Positions 9,311 to 18,267 of a stretch of 64,000 bases of DNA are shown here, piece by piece. The translations under genes and the position numbers were made by a program. The notes under the pieces were generated by a model. The model searched no databases. It was not told the DNA's origin and worked only from the letters and a program-made list of their open reading frames with translations. How positions within the stretch are numbered: position 1 is the first letter of the stretch; each line of letters starts with the position of its first letter. The stretch is from Paenibacillus durus ATCC 35681 (lineage in GTDB: Bacteria; Bacillota; Bacilli; Paenibacillales; Paenibacillaceae): the NCBI RefSeq assembly GCF_000993825.1, contig NZ_CP011114.1:2666001-2730000 (forward strand), read 5' to 3'.

Positions 9311-9324
9311 TAGGATGTGGTCTA
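9311..9324. repeat. TAGGNNGTGGTCTA motif, copy 1
   Basis: TAGGATGTGGTCTA, 157 bases inside the left attachment repeat. Two further copies lie at 11943 and 12190. Confidence 0.45.
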
Positions 9325-10458
9325 TAATAGCGGTCTCATCCGAATTCTAATCCATGCTAGAACCGTGTTATCGCTAGCTAAAATCGCCTTTAATTGTACA
9401 TATCCACTCGATGCACCATTATTCTTCACCTTGCATATTCTTGCATCTTGGCTCGTGATAATCGCCAGTGTTGTTGTACTCACTTGGTCATCAGCATATA
9501 GACTCCATGTTACAGTTTCGAATTCATCCAATGTTGCCCCACGATATACTACAGCGTTGTAAGTCTTGGTCATATTGGTTTTAATCTCATTTGGCGTTGA
9601 CGTATCATTTGTAATGGTTATCGTAAAGGAATCCGGTGGCGCTACTACATCAATGGCAATGGCATCGCTAATTCGGTCATTTGTCGCATTATAAACGGTA
9701 ATCGTAGCTGAACCTTCATTAATACCCGTTACAAGCCCTGTAGCATCAACCACAGCAATTCCTTCGTCTGAGCTTGTAAACGTCACAGGAGCGCCCTTAG
9801 TGCTTGTGTAGGCCAACTGTGTTGAAGCTCCCACGAATAATTCTGCTGATTCGCTCACAATGTCTACAGGGCAGGCTAATCCTCCAGCAATTCCATTAAC
9901 CAAGTCATCGCTCACCGTGTTGATGGAATCCTTTTCACAACTAAGAATAAGCATTCCAGGCATGCTGAAGCGGTCTATTCCTGTCACCTTGAACGCCTGA
10001 CCATATAGTAGGAATCTGGCATCTATTTTAAGCTCCAAATCCCTACAATAATCTGTACAAAAAACAGTTATATTCCCATCCGGGATAGATAGTACCTGTC
10101 CAGCAGCAATGCTTAAATTCCCTACAGTTATATAACAATTCAGAGTGGAAAAACGGCATTCGGAATTGACGACAATGGTATGTGGTAGCCAGCGCATGAT
10201 TCCTTTAAATTTGTTGTAACGCTGTCCGTTGATTTCAGATATAATCATGTACTTTTTATCTCCAAACAAAACAATATCGCCCCGGTTAAGAGGCGAAAGA
10301 GAAGAAATCTTTTTATCATCATAATTTTGTTCAAGATTCGTATTCGTGATTAGAGCTTTTACAGGCTGTGCTGACTCGTTGACATAAACATCCGTTCCCA
10401 CGTGGTTAAGTAGGAATTCATAGTCGTTTGTATCATTATTATCGAATAAATTAATCAA
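9322..10458 (-). CDS. Phage-type structural protein with Ig-like (BIG_2) domain
   Basis: 378 residues from TTG 10458, eight bases after AAAGGAG. The first ~200 residues look like a beta-rich virion protein; 206-270 form a BIG_2 Ig-like domain (AVVDATGLVTGINEGSATITV). The last ~100 residues are another beta domain, possibly Ig-like. Such domains decorate capsids or tails and bind surfaces weakly. It is the last gene before the left attachment site, at the end of the late region. It could be a head-tail joining protein with an Ig extension or a decoration protein. Confidence 0.6.
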   Translation of the reverse strand: MINLFDNNDTNDYEFLLNHVGTDVYVNESAQPVKALITNTNLEQNYDDKKISSLSPLNRGDIVLFGDKKYMIISEINGQRYNKFKGIMRWLPHTIVVNSECRFSTLNCYITVGNLSIAAGQVLSIPDGNITVFCTDYCRDLELKIDARFLLYGQAFKVTGIDRFSMPGMLILSCEKDSINTVSDDLVNGIAGGLACPVDIVSESAELFVGASTQLAYTSTKGAPVTFTSSDEGIAVVDATGLVTGINEGSATITVYNATNDRISDAIAIDVVAPPDSFTITITNDTSTPNEIKTNMTKTYNAVVYRGATLDEFETVTWSLYADDQVSTTTLAIITSQDARICKVKNNGASSGYVQLKAILASDNTVLAWIRIRMRPLL

Positions 10459-10472
10459 TTTGAACTCTCCTT

Positions 10473-10820
10473 TTATATGCCTTTGAACAGCATAAATGTG
10501 CTGCTACTGGCTTGAGTGTCGTTTACAGCCATCATGCGGATTTTTCGTTCCAGTTGATCAATGCGATTCTGAATTGAGTCGGCAAAATCTGAGACAGTGA
10601 TATCATCCGATTTATAGGATTTCATTAAAGTGGGATTGTTAGCCACGCCGTTGAGAATGGAAAGGGCTGCTGCATAAATTTTTCGTTTTTCTGTGGATGA
10701 AGAGGGGGAATATTCGGATTCTGGGTCAGTGATTCCTTCTTCTTCGAGATAAATGGATAGTTCATCCGGTGAGTGAGTAATACCTTGTGTTTCTAATTGT
10801 AAACGTTCTATGTACTTCAT
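10473..10820 (-). CDS. Small phage protein, possible head-completion protein
   Basis: 115 residues starting at ATG 10820 behind AAAGGAG; a longer in-frame start at 10865 has no such site. Acidic and helical with heptad-like spacing near the end (DQLERKIRMM). Position between portal-side genes and the Ig-like protein suits a head-tail connector, but no family match is evident. Ends 14 bases before the next start, so the two are co-translated. Confidence 0.6.
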   Translation of the reverse strand: MKYIERLQLETQGITHSPDELSIYLEEEGITDPESEYSPSSSTEKRKIYAAALSILNGVANNPTLMKSYKSDDITVSDFADSIQNRIDQLERKIRMMAVNDTQASSSTFMLFKGI

Positions 10821-10856
10821 TTTGATTTGCTCCTTTGTATAAGTTTTTTGGGTAAA

Positions 10857-10892
10857 GAAAAACACCTACTCTAACTAAGCAGGTGTCAAATG
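10857..10892 (-). terminator. Terminator after the stalk-domain gene
   Basis: Minus-strand ACACCTGC...AGGTGT stem followed by TTTTTC, starting just behind the stop at 10896. Confidence 0.65.
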
Positions 10893-10895
10893 TTG

Positions 10896-11864
10896 TTATT
10901 CTTGTATACCATACAGAATTGAAACTTTGTATTTTGGTTTATTTACGGAACCTGCGTTTTTCATTTGAACGGAAATTGATATATCACGATATTCATAATT
11001 TTTTATTAATACTAAATCCTTATATAGTAGTGCTGTTCCTATCTTAGTATCATAATCAAAGCCATACATATCATCATAAATCTCTTCTGTGTACTCATTT
11101 TTCCATAGCATATTATCATCTTCGCTAGTTGGTTTGTATGTACTATCCATGTCAGATATTAATTGATTAAAGAGTCTGTATTGATCACCAGGGTATTCAT
11201 CTCCTTCAGTGAAATAATACATATCTCTTAACTTTCCAGTTAAATCAAACTGGTACCATAATTGTGCAGGTAACATATCATTACCAAGATAAACTCTATA
11301 CATTAATGTTTTTGCACTATTTGCACCAGTAAAAGAATGGAGAAGAGTTTTGTTTTCTGCTTTTTTTACGTCTGCAATGGTTCTACCCCATTCGATTTCT
11401 TTATAGGGATCTTTGGTACTAAAATCAAATGGTCCAATGTATATCCTACTGGAATTGTTATCAAGGACGAAACTATGATTACTTGCTGTTGCTATGAATT
11501 TTAGTGGAACAAATGTATAACCTTCAATAATTTTTGGTGCAATATTTAGGGCTGTTTTTTTCCCATTTACCCATGCTGTCTTGCTACCAATGGTAAATGT
11601 AAATGATGTATTAGTAGAAGTGTTAGAGACAGTCGTGGTTTTTGTGCTTTTTTCGTAAGAAGCAGATAAACCGAATGCTTTTATAATTGGTCCTACCTGA
11701 ACTAACATAGTTCCATTGTAATAAATTGGATCTTTGTCGAAAACTATTCTTTTAGCATCATAAAATACTAAAGTCCTGCTTGAGTCTGCTGATACTACAC
11801 TTCCGAGTGAACTAAAAACCACAGTTAGAGTAAGTAAAATAGCTAACCATCTAAATCTCTTCAT
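10896..11864 (-). CDS. Secreted stalk-domain (copper amine oxidase N-like) protein
   Basis: 322 residues from ATG 11864, behind a GGGGGG ribosome binding site; an upstream ATG at 11894 lacks one. Residues 1-26 are a Sec signal peptide ending near VVSADS. Residues about 35-140 match the copper amine oxidase N-terminal 'stalk' fold common in Paenibacillus exported proteins: ILVQ-like strand, VPLKFIA and LDNNSSRIYI. The C-terminal 180 residues are unassigned. It sits in the element between portal and connector-like genes, has its own terminator and a 570-base upstream gap, and so looks like a cargo (moron) gene under its own promoter. Role in host surface change or phage exclusion is speculation. 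Confidence 0.7.
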   Translation of the reverse strand: MKRFRWLAILLTLTVVFSSLGSVVSADSSRTLVFYDAKRIVFDKDPIYYNGTMLVQVGPIIKAFGLSASYEKSTKTTTVSNTSTNTSFTFTIGSKTAWVNGKKTALNIAPKIIEGYTFVPLKFIATASNHSFVLDNNSSRIYIGPFDFSTKDPYKEIEWGRTIADVKKAENKTLLHSFTGANSAKTLMYRVYLGNDMLPAQLWYQFDLTGKLRDMYYFTEGDEYPGDQYRLFNQLISDMDSTYKPTSEDDNMLWKNEYTEEIYDDMYGFDYDTKIGTALLYKDLVLIKNYEYRDISISVQMKNAGSVNKPKYKVSILYGIQE

Positions 11865-11942
11865 CCAAAATCCCCCCAAACTATTATTTTCCATTATATT
11901 ATCATTATCGACTAGATAGGTCTATGGATTTAGAAATATATG

Positions 11943-11956
11943 TAGGTTGTGGTCTA
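11943..11956. repeat. TAGGNNGTGGTCTA motif, copy 2
   Basis: TAGGTTGTGGTCTA upstream of the stalk-domain gene. Confidence 0.45.
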
Positions 11957-12040
11957 AAAGACATAGTTTTTACAAATGAGTGATTCAAATTTTGGGGGTA
12001 CAGTCCCTAAACCTCGATTTTTTCGGGCGTGCGTAAATCA

Positions 12041-12103
12041 TCCTGCTACAGGTCGATTATTCAAAATTGGGGTATCGCTACCCCTTTACAACCCGCAGCA
12101 GGA
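12041..12103 (-). other. Three-tier hairpin in a 570-base gap, possible structured RNA
   Basis: The 11865-12436 gap holds no gene I can support. At 12041-12103 three nested stems stack: TCCTGCT with AGCAGGA, then six pairs between 12050-12055 and 12089-12094 (with G-U on RNA), then GGGGTA-GCGA-TACCCC. On the minus strand the terminal loop is a GNRA tetraloop, which favours a minus-strand RNA, upstream of the stalk gene. No known class recognised. The surrounding sequence is AT-rich. Confidence 0.4.
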
Positions 12104-12189
12104 CGGTTAAATCATACAAATAGTACAAATCATAACCTTTCCCCTTAAAATCGCCTCTAAAATGGGCAAAATTAGACTACAAACTACGG

Positions 12190-12203
12190 TAGGTAGTGGT
12201 CTA
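12190..12203. repeat. TAGGNNGTGGTCTA motif, copy 3
   Basis: TAGGTAGTGGTCTA, 247 bases from copy 2 in the same intergenic gap. Confidence 0.45.
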
Positions 12204-12436
12204 ACGGATAGAGAATTAGAAAAATAACAGAAAATGGAATACAAAACTTAAAATTTTAGGAAATTTCTCATTTAAAAAATTCGCGCACCTACTATTATTA
12301 TATAAATGGCTGGCTAATGAATATCGTATACACGTTAATGTGTGCGCGAAATTGCGCATTCCTTTTATTTCAATGTTTATATGTATTAACCTTTGTTCAA
12401 TAATTAATATTTATACAATATTATGTATATTTATAC

Positions 12437-13693
12437 TTATCTATTCTCACTCTGAATCCTTGTCAACTCGCCTTGAACGTCTGTCACATAAGGATTTCTC
12501 TCCACAATGCTTTCCAGACTCATACCATCAATCTCTTTCAACACCTTCAGATTATCCACTATTTCCTTATCGTTCGATGGTCTAGCAAATTGGAATACAA
12601 TACCCAATGTATCATATTCGTCGTCGGAAAATGCAAGTCCCTTACCCCTCAATAACTCTCTAATCTTCTCAAACCGTTGTTCCATGCCTTCACGTAAAAA
12701 TTTGCTATTCAAAGCGCCTTTCGTATCCGCTAACGAGAACAGGAGACGAATAGAGACCTCGCTCAAGTTGCTGACATCTGTTTTGCTCATGCTGATTGCT
12801 GGCACATGGGCAATATCAAGCAATGAGCTTGTCAATGTCTTATACAACGTCTCAAATGCTTGATGGTCAAATTCATTATTGGCGAAGAAGAAATCTGCAT
12901 TATCATCAAGCACAATACCACCACCAATAATATCCTTTGGTAATCCGTCACCTTTAAGCTGCTGGCCTTTGAGGACTGGGATACCTGAGATATGGTGATA
13001 GTAGCCATCTACAGCTTTACTAAGCAAGTCTTCCATATTGTCCAAGATGGGGAGAATGTCCAACAAATCAGAGCGCCCAAGGTTCCCAATCTCACATTGA
13101 TTATGGTATAGGATAGGCAATCCAGCAGGATTGTTGGAACTCCCCGTCATCCGTAAATTGCCGCCCTTATCGTTCCATTCCTCAACCCTATCTGGCAAAT
13201 ACAAATTATAATAACTCACGTTATCTACACAATAATGTTCAATCAATGCTGTATACTCATTGTGATGGTCAAACACAGGGAAGCAATCGGCAGGATCAAG
13301 GAGTTTAGATTTGATTTCTTGCTTGTCATCCAGATAGACATATTCCGCGACATATCCATATTTGGTCATCTTATCAAGCACATCATAATCAATCTGATTG
13401 TATTTGCCACGTTTATAGACACATTTGAATGCGTCTGTAACAGCTTTATCACCTGTAAGTGTCACAGGATTACTCATCACATATCCTACGCTAAAGTTAA
13501 GAATTGTCTTGGCGTATTGGAGTACAATTTTACGGGGTTCGTATACCTGACCATTATAATTGTAACTCGGCTTCTGTAAAATTTCATGTTTTCCACTCAG
13601 GTACTCTTTGATATCAAGAATCTCATTAATCCTCTGCTGATTTGAAACTCTGTTTACTTCCTCTACAAACCATTTATCTTTATTATCGTACAA
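12437..13693 (-). CDS. Phage portal protein, SPP1 gp6-like
   Basis: 418 residues from TTG 13693, directly behind the TerL stop and using a GAGGTGG site inside the TerL end, so translation is coupled. SPP1-type features: YAKTILNFSVGYVMSNPV near residue 60, LLDPADCFPVFD near 130, the central IGNLGRSDLLDILPILDNMEDLLS region near 205, and DIAHVPAISMSKTDVSNLSEVSIR near 295 (each given in full only as landmarks of the family). Portals form the dodecameric DNA channel at one capsid vertex. Length is somewhat short versus the ~500-residue SPP1 protein, with the C-terminal tail reduced. Confidence 0.85.
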   Translation of the reverse strand: MYDNKDKWFVEEVNRVSNQQRINEILDIKEYLSGKHEILQKPSYNYNGQVYEPRKIVLQYAKTILNFSVGYVMSNPVTLTGDKAVTDAFKCVYKRGKYNQIDYDVLDKMTKYGYVAEYVYLDDKQEIKSKLLDPADCFPVFDHHNEYTALIEHYCVDNVSYYNLYLPDRVEEWNDKGGNLRMTGSSNNPAGLPILYHNQCEIGNLGRSDLLDILPILDNMEDLLSKAVDGYYHHISGIPVLKGQQLKGDGLPKDIIGGGIVLDDNADFFFANNEFDHQAFETLYKTLTSSLLDIAHVPAISMSKTDVSNLSEVSIRLLFSLADTKGALNSKFLREGMEQRFEKIRELLRGKGLAFSDDEYDTLGIVFQFARPSNDKEIVDNLKVLKEIDGMSLESIVERNPYVTDVQGELTRIQSENR

Positions 13694-15271
13694 TTAAGCC
13701 ACCTCAACGTAATATTTATTTGCTTTTATTCCTTGAATCGAAAGCATAAACGATATAACCAAATCATCATGATTAGATCGGGATTTGTTCTCCATTTTGT
13801 TGTCCTTTTCAATAAAGGTTTGCATCTGCTTCAGCGTTTCCTTACATTCAATTTTTATTAATTGACATTCAAACATTTCCTTTGCATCCGTCACAGCTTT
13901 ATTTTTCGTAACAGTGTTGCTACTCCAGCCTAATTGCAGCCTTGTCTTACCTTTGTCGAAATGACGATGCTTGAACAGATTTAGATATGGCATTTCACCT
14001 TCACGCAATCGCTCAAGCACTGATGTTCCAAAACCGTTCCTTTCAATGACAATAAAGGCGTAATTAAAAAACAGCCCAATCTCTCGGACTATTTCAGCGA
14101 ATTTATAAACTGGAATATCATTTCGATAAAATGAAGCATACTGCTGCCCATCTGCACCGAATACACTCATTGTTGAGTAGTCATTACCGCTGCCAGATGC
14201 AACGTCTACTCCTGCGAACATTCTCTGTTTTTGCTTCGGTAAACGAAAAATTTCTAAACCTTTTCCTATGTATTGCTTCAGTAGATCTGGAATATGTCCA
14301 AGTTCATCCTTGGGCAAAGGAGGGAGTATGTAATTAATCTGTTCTGCTATCTTCGTTTGATCGAATACAGATTGTCCAGTGTTAATAAACGCTTGTATAT
14401 CAGTAGCAGGATACTCTTGATAAAATTGGTTTTTGTCTTTGTCCTGTAGTATGTAGTCACGCCACATCAACATATTCAGGCTACATCCAGCAGCATGTAA
14501 CTGTTTTTGTTCAGTACTCAAATCTTTGGCGCTCATGCGCTGCCCTTTATTATTGGCCCTGTACCATTTCACGGCTTCTTGAATATCATAAGCGAATTGT
14601 TTTTCATAAGCGGAAGCATAAAAGGGGAAGAAGAATGCTTTATATTTACTCAATTCCTTATTTGCCCGATCATATAGCTTTTGAAAGTCATTAAATCCGT
14701 TGGCTGTAGACTCAAGTACAATCTTACTTCGCTCTGTCTTTTGCAATGCTGGTTCCAATGATAATAGAATGCCGTTCAAATCGTCGTAAAAAGCCGCTTC
14801 AGACAATAGAACGTACATTAGGTTCATGCCTCGACCTAAATCCTTATTTCCCGTTGTCGTACTCCTGATAGTGCTGCCGTTGTCAAAAACCAGTTCATCT
14901 CTATTGTCACGTACAACGGAAGGGAAAGCATCGTATTTTGAACGGGGCAAATGATCATTCATCCGCTTAAGCTTGGCAAACAAATCCTTTGCAGAGTCAC
15001 CTTTATAGCTCACGATTAATTAATTGGTATTGGGATTGTTAACGGCCATCCACAAACAGTAGGCGAGGGAAGCTGTAGTAAAACCTAACTGGCGTGGCTT
15101 TAGAATTAGATTATATTTTCCAGATTTATCAATAAAACACTGCTGCTGGTCATTCAGCAAAAATGGAACAAGCTCACCATCATTATTTACAATTTTAATA
15201 AAATTTTTACAGAATAGATCAAACGAGTTCATTACTTTATTGATTTTCTGCGACTTCGTTAATGCTACCAT
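13694..15271 (-). pseudogene. terL: Terminase large subunit split by an in-frame stop codon
   Basis: Two pieces in one frame, 15271-15020 (83 aa) and 15019-13694. The first ends NNPNTN, then TAA (15020-15022), and reading resumes as LIVSYKGDSAKDLF. The first piece holds the ATPase Walker A-like PRQLGFTT; the second holds the Walker B-like YVLLSEAAF, the RNase-H-type nuclease residues in AGVDVASG and SNHDDLVIS. The family commonly has Tyr or another residue at the stop position, so one base change explains it. The GTG at 15013 has no ribosome binding site. Unless read through or suppressed, packaging motor activity is lost. Confidence 0.85.
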
Positions 15272-15292
15272 TTACATTATCCTTTCATGAAA

Positions 15293-15320
15293 ATAAAAAA
15301 GAGTGACATTACGTCACCCG
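15293..15320 (-). terminator. Terminator after terS
   Basis: Minus-strand GTGAC-GTAAT-GTCAC followed by TCTTTTTT, overlapping the terS stop. It would limit read-through from terS into terL. Confidence 0.7.
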
Positions 15321-15706
15321 ATATCTAAATCATCATCTTCTTCAACTTCATCGTTTTTATTTAGCGTTTTGGCTGCATCTTTGGCATAGCTCTTAATGTC
15401 CTTGCCAATCTGAAGGAGCAGCTTGATTGACTTTTCGTCACCATTTTTTGCTTTATCAGCAAGGGAATCATAAATCTGCTCTAGATCACTATCAAAGCGA
15501 GTGTTGAGAAGGATAGCCAGCAACGCACGATACTCCTCGCTACGTTCCCACCTTACAAAGCTAGATAAGCTTTTTAAATCAACAGTTTTTAAAAACTCTG
15601 CTTCTGTCTTCGGCGGTTTCGTTTGATCAAATCCAATGTAGTGTTTCCAAATAAAGTATAATTTCTTCTTATTGGGGATTGTCTTTAACGCTTCATGAAT
15701 ATTCAT
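15314..15706 (-). CDS. terS: Probable terminase small subunit
   Basis: 130 residues from ATG 15706, whose ATG overlaps the TGA of the upstream small gene (ATGA), so the start is set by coupling. Helical throughout: an N-terminal part, a central DTAKNGDEKS-like turn followed by LLLQIGKDIKSYAKDAAK, and a very acidic tail EVEEDDDLD. Position directly before TerL and the size fit TerS, which recognises pac or cos DNA and feeds it to TerL. Sequence similarity alone would not prove it. Confidence 0.65.
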   Translation of the reverse strand: MNIHEALKTIPNKKKLYFIWKHYIGFDQTKPPKTEAEFLKTVDLKSLSSFVRWERSEEYRALLAILLNTRFDSDLEQIYDSLADKAKNGDEKSIKLLLQIGKDIKSYAKDAAKTLNKNDEVEEDDDLDIG

Positions 15707-15864
15707 TGTCCATACACCACATTCCATTGTTTAATTTTGTTTTGCATTAGCTCCATCTCCTCCGGGCTGAAACAACATTCGTATTTACATAGCCCCGTTG
15801 TGTAGTTGATAAAAACATATTCGTCTGTTAACGACGAAAAACGTTTGATTTCCCATTCGTTCAT
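15703..15864 (-). CDS. 53-aa protein coupled to terS
   Basis: Begins MNEWEIKRFSSL, ends VVYGQ, with GLCKYECCFS in the middle (three Cys). A GGAG site lies about 12 bases upstream and the stop overlaps the terS start. No family recognised; the cysteines may bind metal. Its tight coupling suggests a regulatory or packaging accessory role. Confidence 0.6.
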   Translation of the reverse strand: MNEWEIKRFSSLTDEYVFINYTTGLCKYECCFSPEEMELMQNKIKQWNVVYGQ

Positions 15865-15897
15865 TTCTATATGTAGTCTCCTTAAATTTTTAGTTGC

Positions 15898-16190
15898 ATC
15901 GTAAAATCAAAATCCATATCGTAAAACAATCGTAGTTTTATCGTAGAATCAAAAACCCAAAACTCCTTGATAGATAAGGATTTTTGAAGAAATATCGTAA
16001 AATCGTAAAAACTTTTCACTTACTTGTATACTTTGTACAGTAATACATCTGAAAATTTTTCTGAAAAAGTCATTTCATTTTACGATTTTACGATATAGAC
16101 GCTAAAACCCTTGATACATAAGGTTTTTTTGAAAATCCATTTTACGATATTTTTACGATCATTCTACGATTTTCGAACCCATTCTACGAT
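15898..16190. other. Candidate replication origin: 12 iterons in mirror symmetry
   Basis: Six ATCGTARAA-type 9-mers start at 15898, 15918, 15929, 15940, 15994 and 16002; six in the opposite orientation (TTYTACGAT) start at 16078, 16086, 16140, 16151, 16162 and 16182. Spacings are 20, 11, 11, 54, 8 on the left and 8, 54, 11, 11, 20 on the right, so the dyad centre is at 16044. The 54-base gaps each hold CCTTGATANATAAGG, at 15965-15979 and 16109-16123, also equidistant from the centre. The middle 67 bases are AT-rich. It lies immediately downstream of the primase-helicase gene, as in SaPI-type origins whose Rep protein binds iterons on both sides of an AT-rich stretch. Confidence 0.85.
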
Positions 16191-16194
16191 ATTA

Positions 16195-17583
16195 TTACTG
16201 AAAGGGATCGGTGAAATCTTCTTTCACTTTAATTCCCATCCAACAGCGAATACCTCTTTTATTAATCAATTTGTCTTTGCATTCCAAGTTGAAGCGGTCA
16301 GTCAAGCGTTGATTAAAGTTCTTTTTACCCAAAGCGTTCCTGATACCCCATTCATCACAGAAATTCCGGTAATGCTGATACAGACTTGAGGTTGATATGT
16401 AATAGTCTTCAGCCAACTCGCATTGTTCATCAACAAATTGAAGTAGTGTATCGCAATGTTTCCGGTATTGCTCAATAGCATTCGTCAAGCTTTCACCCAT
16501 TGTAAATTGCTTGTTTTTATGTAGTCTATGTATTCCTTGGATAGCATAGTTCAATAGTGTTGAAAGAGCGCTATCGGTTGTTAATTTATGTATCAAATTA
16601 ACATCTCTATTAGCATTGGTAAACTTGTTTTTAAACTCGAATATCAACCAACGGCGAAAATAACCATCTGACATATCTGGAGTCACTACCATGTGGTTGG
16701 CGGAGAATAATAATTTCGTGGAAGGTTGGAACGATTTAGGGTCTTTATTTTTGCGTTCAATTGTAATCGCTTCATTAGAGACAATTGCTTTAAAATTTCC
16801 TGTATCCTCAATTGGTTTCTGCGGCAAGTCAGAAAATGCGTTTAAAAGCTTACCTTCAAGCCCTGCCACCCTGAACCTGTGATCTAAGTCCTGAAGGGAT
16901 ATGTTACTAACATTTTCTTTACCTAATAAAGCGGTAATCATGTCTATTGCAACAGATTTACCATTACTACCGACTCCAGTGAACAAACACGCCTTCTCCA
17001 TATGTAAATTATTAGTCAATATGTAACCAACCAACTCGTAGAATGCTTCATGTGAATCTTCAGGTAAAACACTCGAAACAAAATTATGTATAACAGGGTC
17101 ATTTGCGTTTGAATCAAACTTCACGGGCAATTGATATGTACACAAATATTGCGGAGAATGGGGAAGCAACTGTCCCGTGAAAGGATCAAGCATTCCATTC
17201 TTAACATTGAGTAAATTGGAAGGAGGGTTCATACTCTGACCCTCTAAGAGTTGTCTTTCGTTTTGAGCATAGTAGAGTGATTCACTGATATGTGTCCGTC
17301 TACTACTCTCACCGATTAGTTCCTGTCCGATTGCCCTATAATAAGGTTCACCGTCATTTTTATAGTAACCGTCATGGTGATAACGCCAAAGGATTTGACT
17401 GTCATAGACAAAACTAAAACGTTGGATCATGTCCTCAGCATGTTTGGCATGCTGAAATTTTTTATCAATAAAGTAAGGTGATATTACCTTCGTTACAGGT
17501 TTGGTCTCGTTATTCGTTGATGCGTTTGTAGTACTTTTCAGCATGTTTAGTTTATTTTGCAAGTCTGTGATGCTTTTACTCAA
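16195..17583 (-). CDS. D5-type primase-helicase (SF3 ATPase), probable replication initiator
   Basis: 462 residues from TTG 17583, eight bases after GGTGG and overlapping the stop of the preceding gene; TTG 17598 is also possible. D5_N-like region about 60-190, then an SF3 helicase core: Walker A GVGSNGKS (203-210), Walker B around LLNAFSDLP (246-254), sensor TKLLFSAN and the Arg finger region DGYFRRWLIFEF (306-317). The C-terminal ~110 residues resemble a winged-helix DNA-binding domain. No clear archaeo-eukaryotic primase domain is present at the N-terminus, so it may be helicase only. The iteron origin begins five bases past its stop, so it probably binds and unwinds it. Confidence 0.85.
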   Translation of the reverse strand: MSKSITDLQNKLNMLKSTTNASTNNETKPVTKVISPYFIDKKFQHAKHAEDMIQRFSFVYDSQILWRYHHDGYYKNDGEPYYRAIGQELIGESSRRTHISESLYYAQNERQLLEGQSMNPPSNLLNVKNGMLDPFTGQLLPHSPQYLCTYQLPVKFDSNANDPVIHNFVSSVLPEDSHEAFYELVGYILTNNLHMEKACLFTGVGSNGKSVAIDMITALLGKENVSNISLQDLDHRFRVAGLEGKLLNAFSDLPQKPIEDTGNFKAIVSNEAITIERKNKDPKSFQPSTKLLFSANHMVVTPDMSDGYFRRWLIFEFKNKFTNANRDVNLIHKLTTDSALSTLLNYAIQGIHRLHKNKQFTMGESLTNAIEQYRKHCDTLLQFVDEQCELAEDYYISTSSLYQHYRNFCDEWGIRNALGKKNFNQRLTDRFNLECKDKLINKRGIRCWMGIKVKEDFTDPFQ

Positions 17584-17938
17584 ATTTAGCACCACCAATT
17601 AAGCGGAATAGTTCATCCTGGCACTTTTGGATTTCAGTTTCAGCCGTATCTCGAATCTTAGAATACTCCCGGATTTCATTCATTAATTGTTGATGTCGAG
17701 GGAGTGTTTCGAAGAAAGGGTTGTCAGGGCCTATATCTTGATTCTGGTTATTGGCCCAGTATTCAAATGGATTATCTGAGGAAGGTTCTTTATAATCATT
17801 CTTATTCCACATGAAATCGTCAATCCATCGTTCACCGTCCCAATACTCTTTTTTACCTTTACTATTTTTTCGAAAGTCTCCAACTTTATATTCGTTTCCG
17901 TATCCATCATAGGTCAGTTGTCCAAGCTCATATCTCAT
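17576..17938 (-). CDS. Hypothetical element protein, 120 aa
   Basis: Starts at ATG 17938 behind GGGGAG; its 3' end overlaps the primase-helicase start, showing co-translation. Aromatic/charged N-terminal half with YWDGERWIDDF and a coiled-coil-like C-terminus (RDTAETEIQKCQDELFRL). Could be a helicase loader or accessory factor by position only. Confidence 0.6.
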   Translation of the reverse strand: MRYELGQLTYDGYGNEYKVGDFRKNSKGKKEYWDGERWIDDFMWNKNDYKEPSSDNPFEYWANNQNQDIGPDNPFFETLPRHQQLMNEIREYSKIRDTAETEIQKCQDELFRLIGGAKFE

Positions 17939-17970
17939 TCTTATTCATATCTCCCCTTAGTGTTCTCTAT

Positions 17971-18267
17971 TTATTTAAGCTGCCATCTATCAAGGCGGTA
18001 TTTATTATTTCGTTGTTCGTCTTGCCAGTGCGAAATAATTTTGTTTAGTTTATTGTAAACCTCTACCAATTGCTGTCTTAATTTCGAATCAAAATCACCC
18101 TTAAGCTGTTCACTCGATAATTTTGTTTGATATTTCCAATACATAAAGTTGTTATTACTACTATCCCCGGATTCAACAGGCTCTAAGCCGTTTTGTTTAA
18201 GTAGATCCTTTAATTCCGCATTGGTTACCCAGCAGAAACCTTTGTCATCGTATTCAGCATCAATCAT
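17971..18267 (-). CDS. Hypothetical element protein, 98 aa
   Basis: ATG 18267 overlaps the stop of the upstream gene. Residues 10-25 (WVTNAELKDLLKQNG) look like a helix-turn segment; the remainder is helical and basic/acidic mixed. No family recognised. Confidence 0.6.
   Translation of the reverse strand: MIDAEYDDKGFCWVTNAELKDLLKQNGLEPVESGDSSNNNFMYWKYQTKLSSEQLKGDFDSKLRQQLVEVYNKLNKIISHWQDEQRNNKYRLDRWQLK

Noticed and set aside
15898..16190. Repeats read as a CRISPR array
   Set aside because: Units are 9 bp, on both strands and irregularly spaced with mirror order; no cas genes. They fit iterons.
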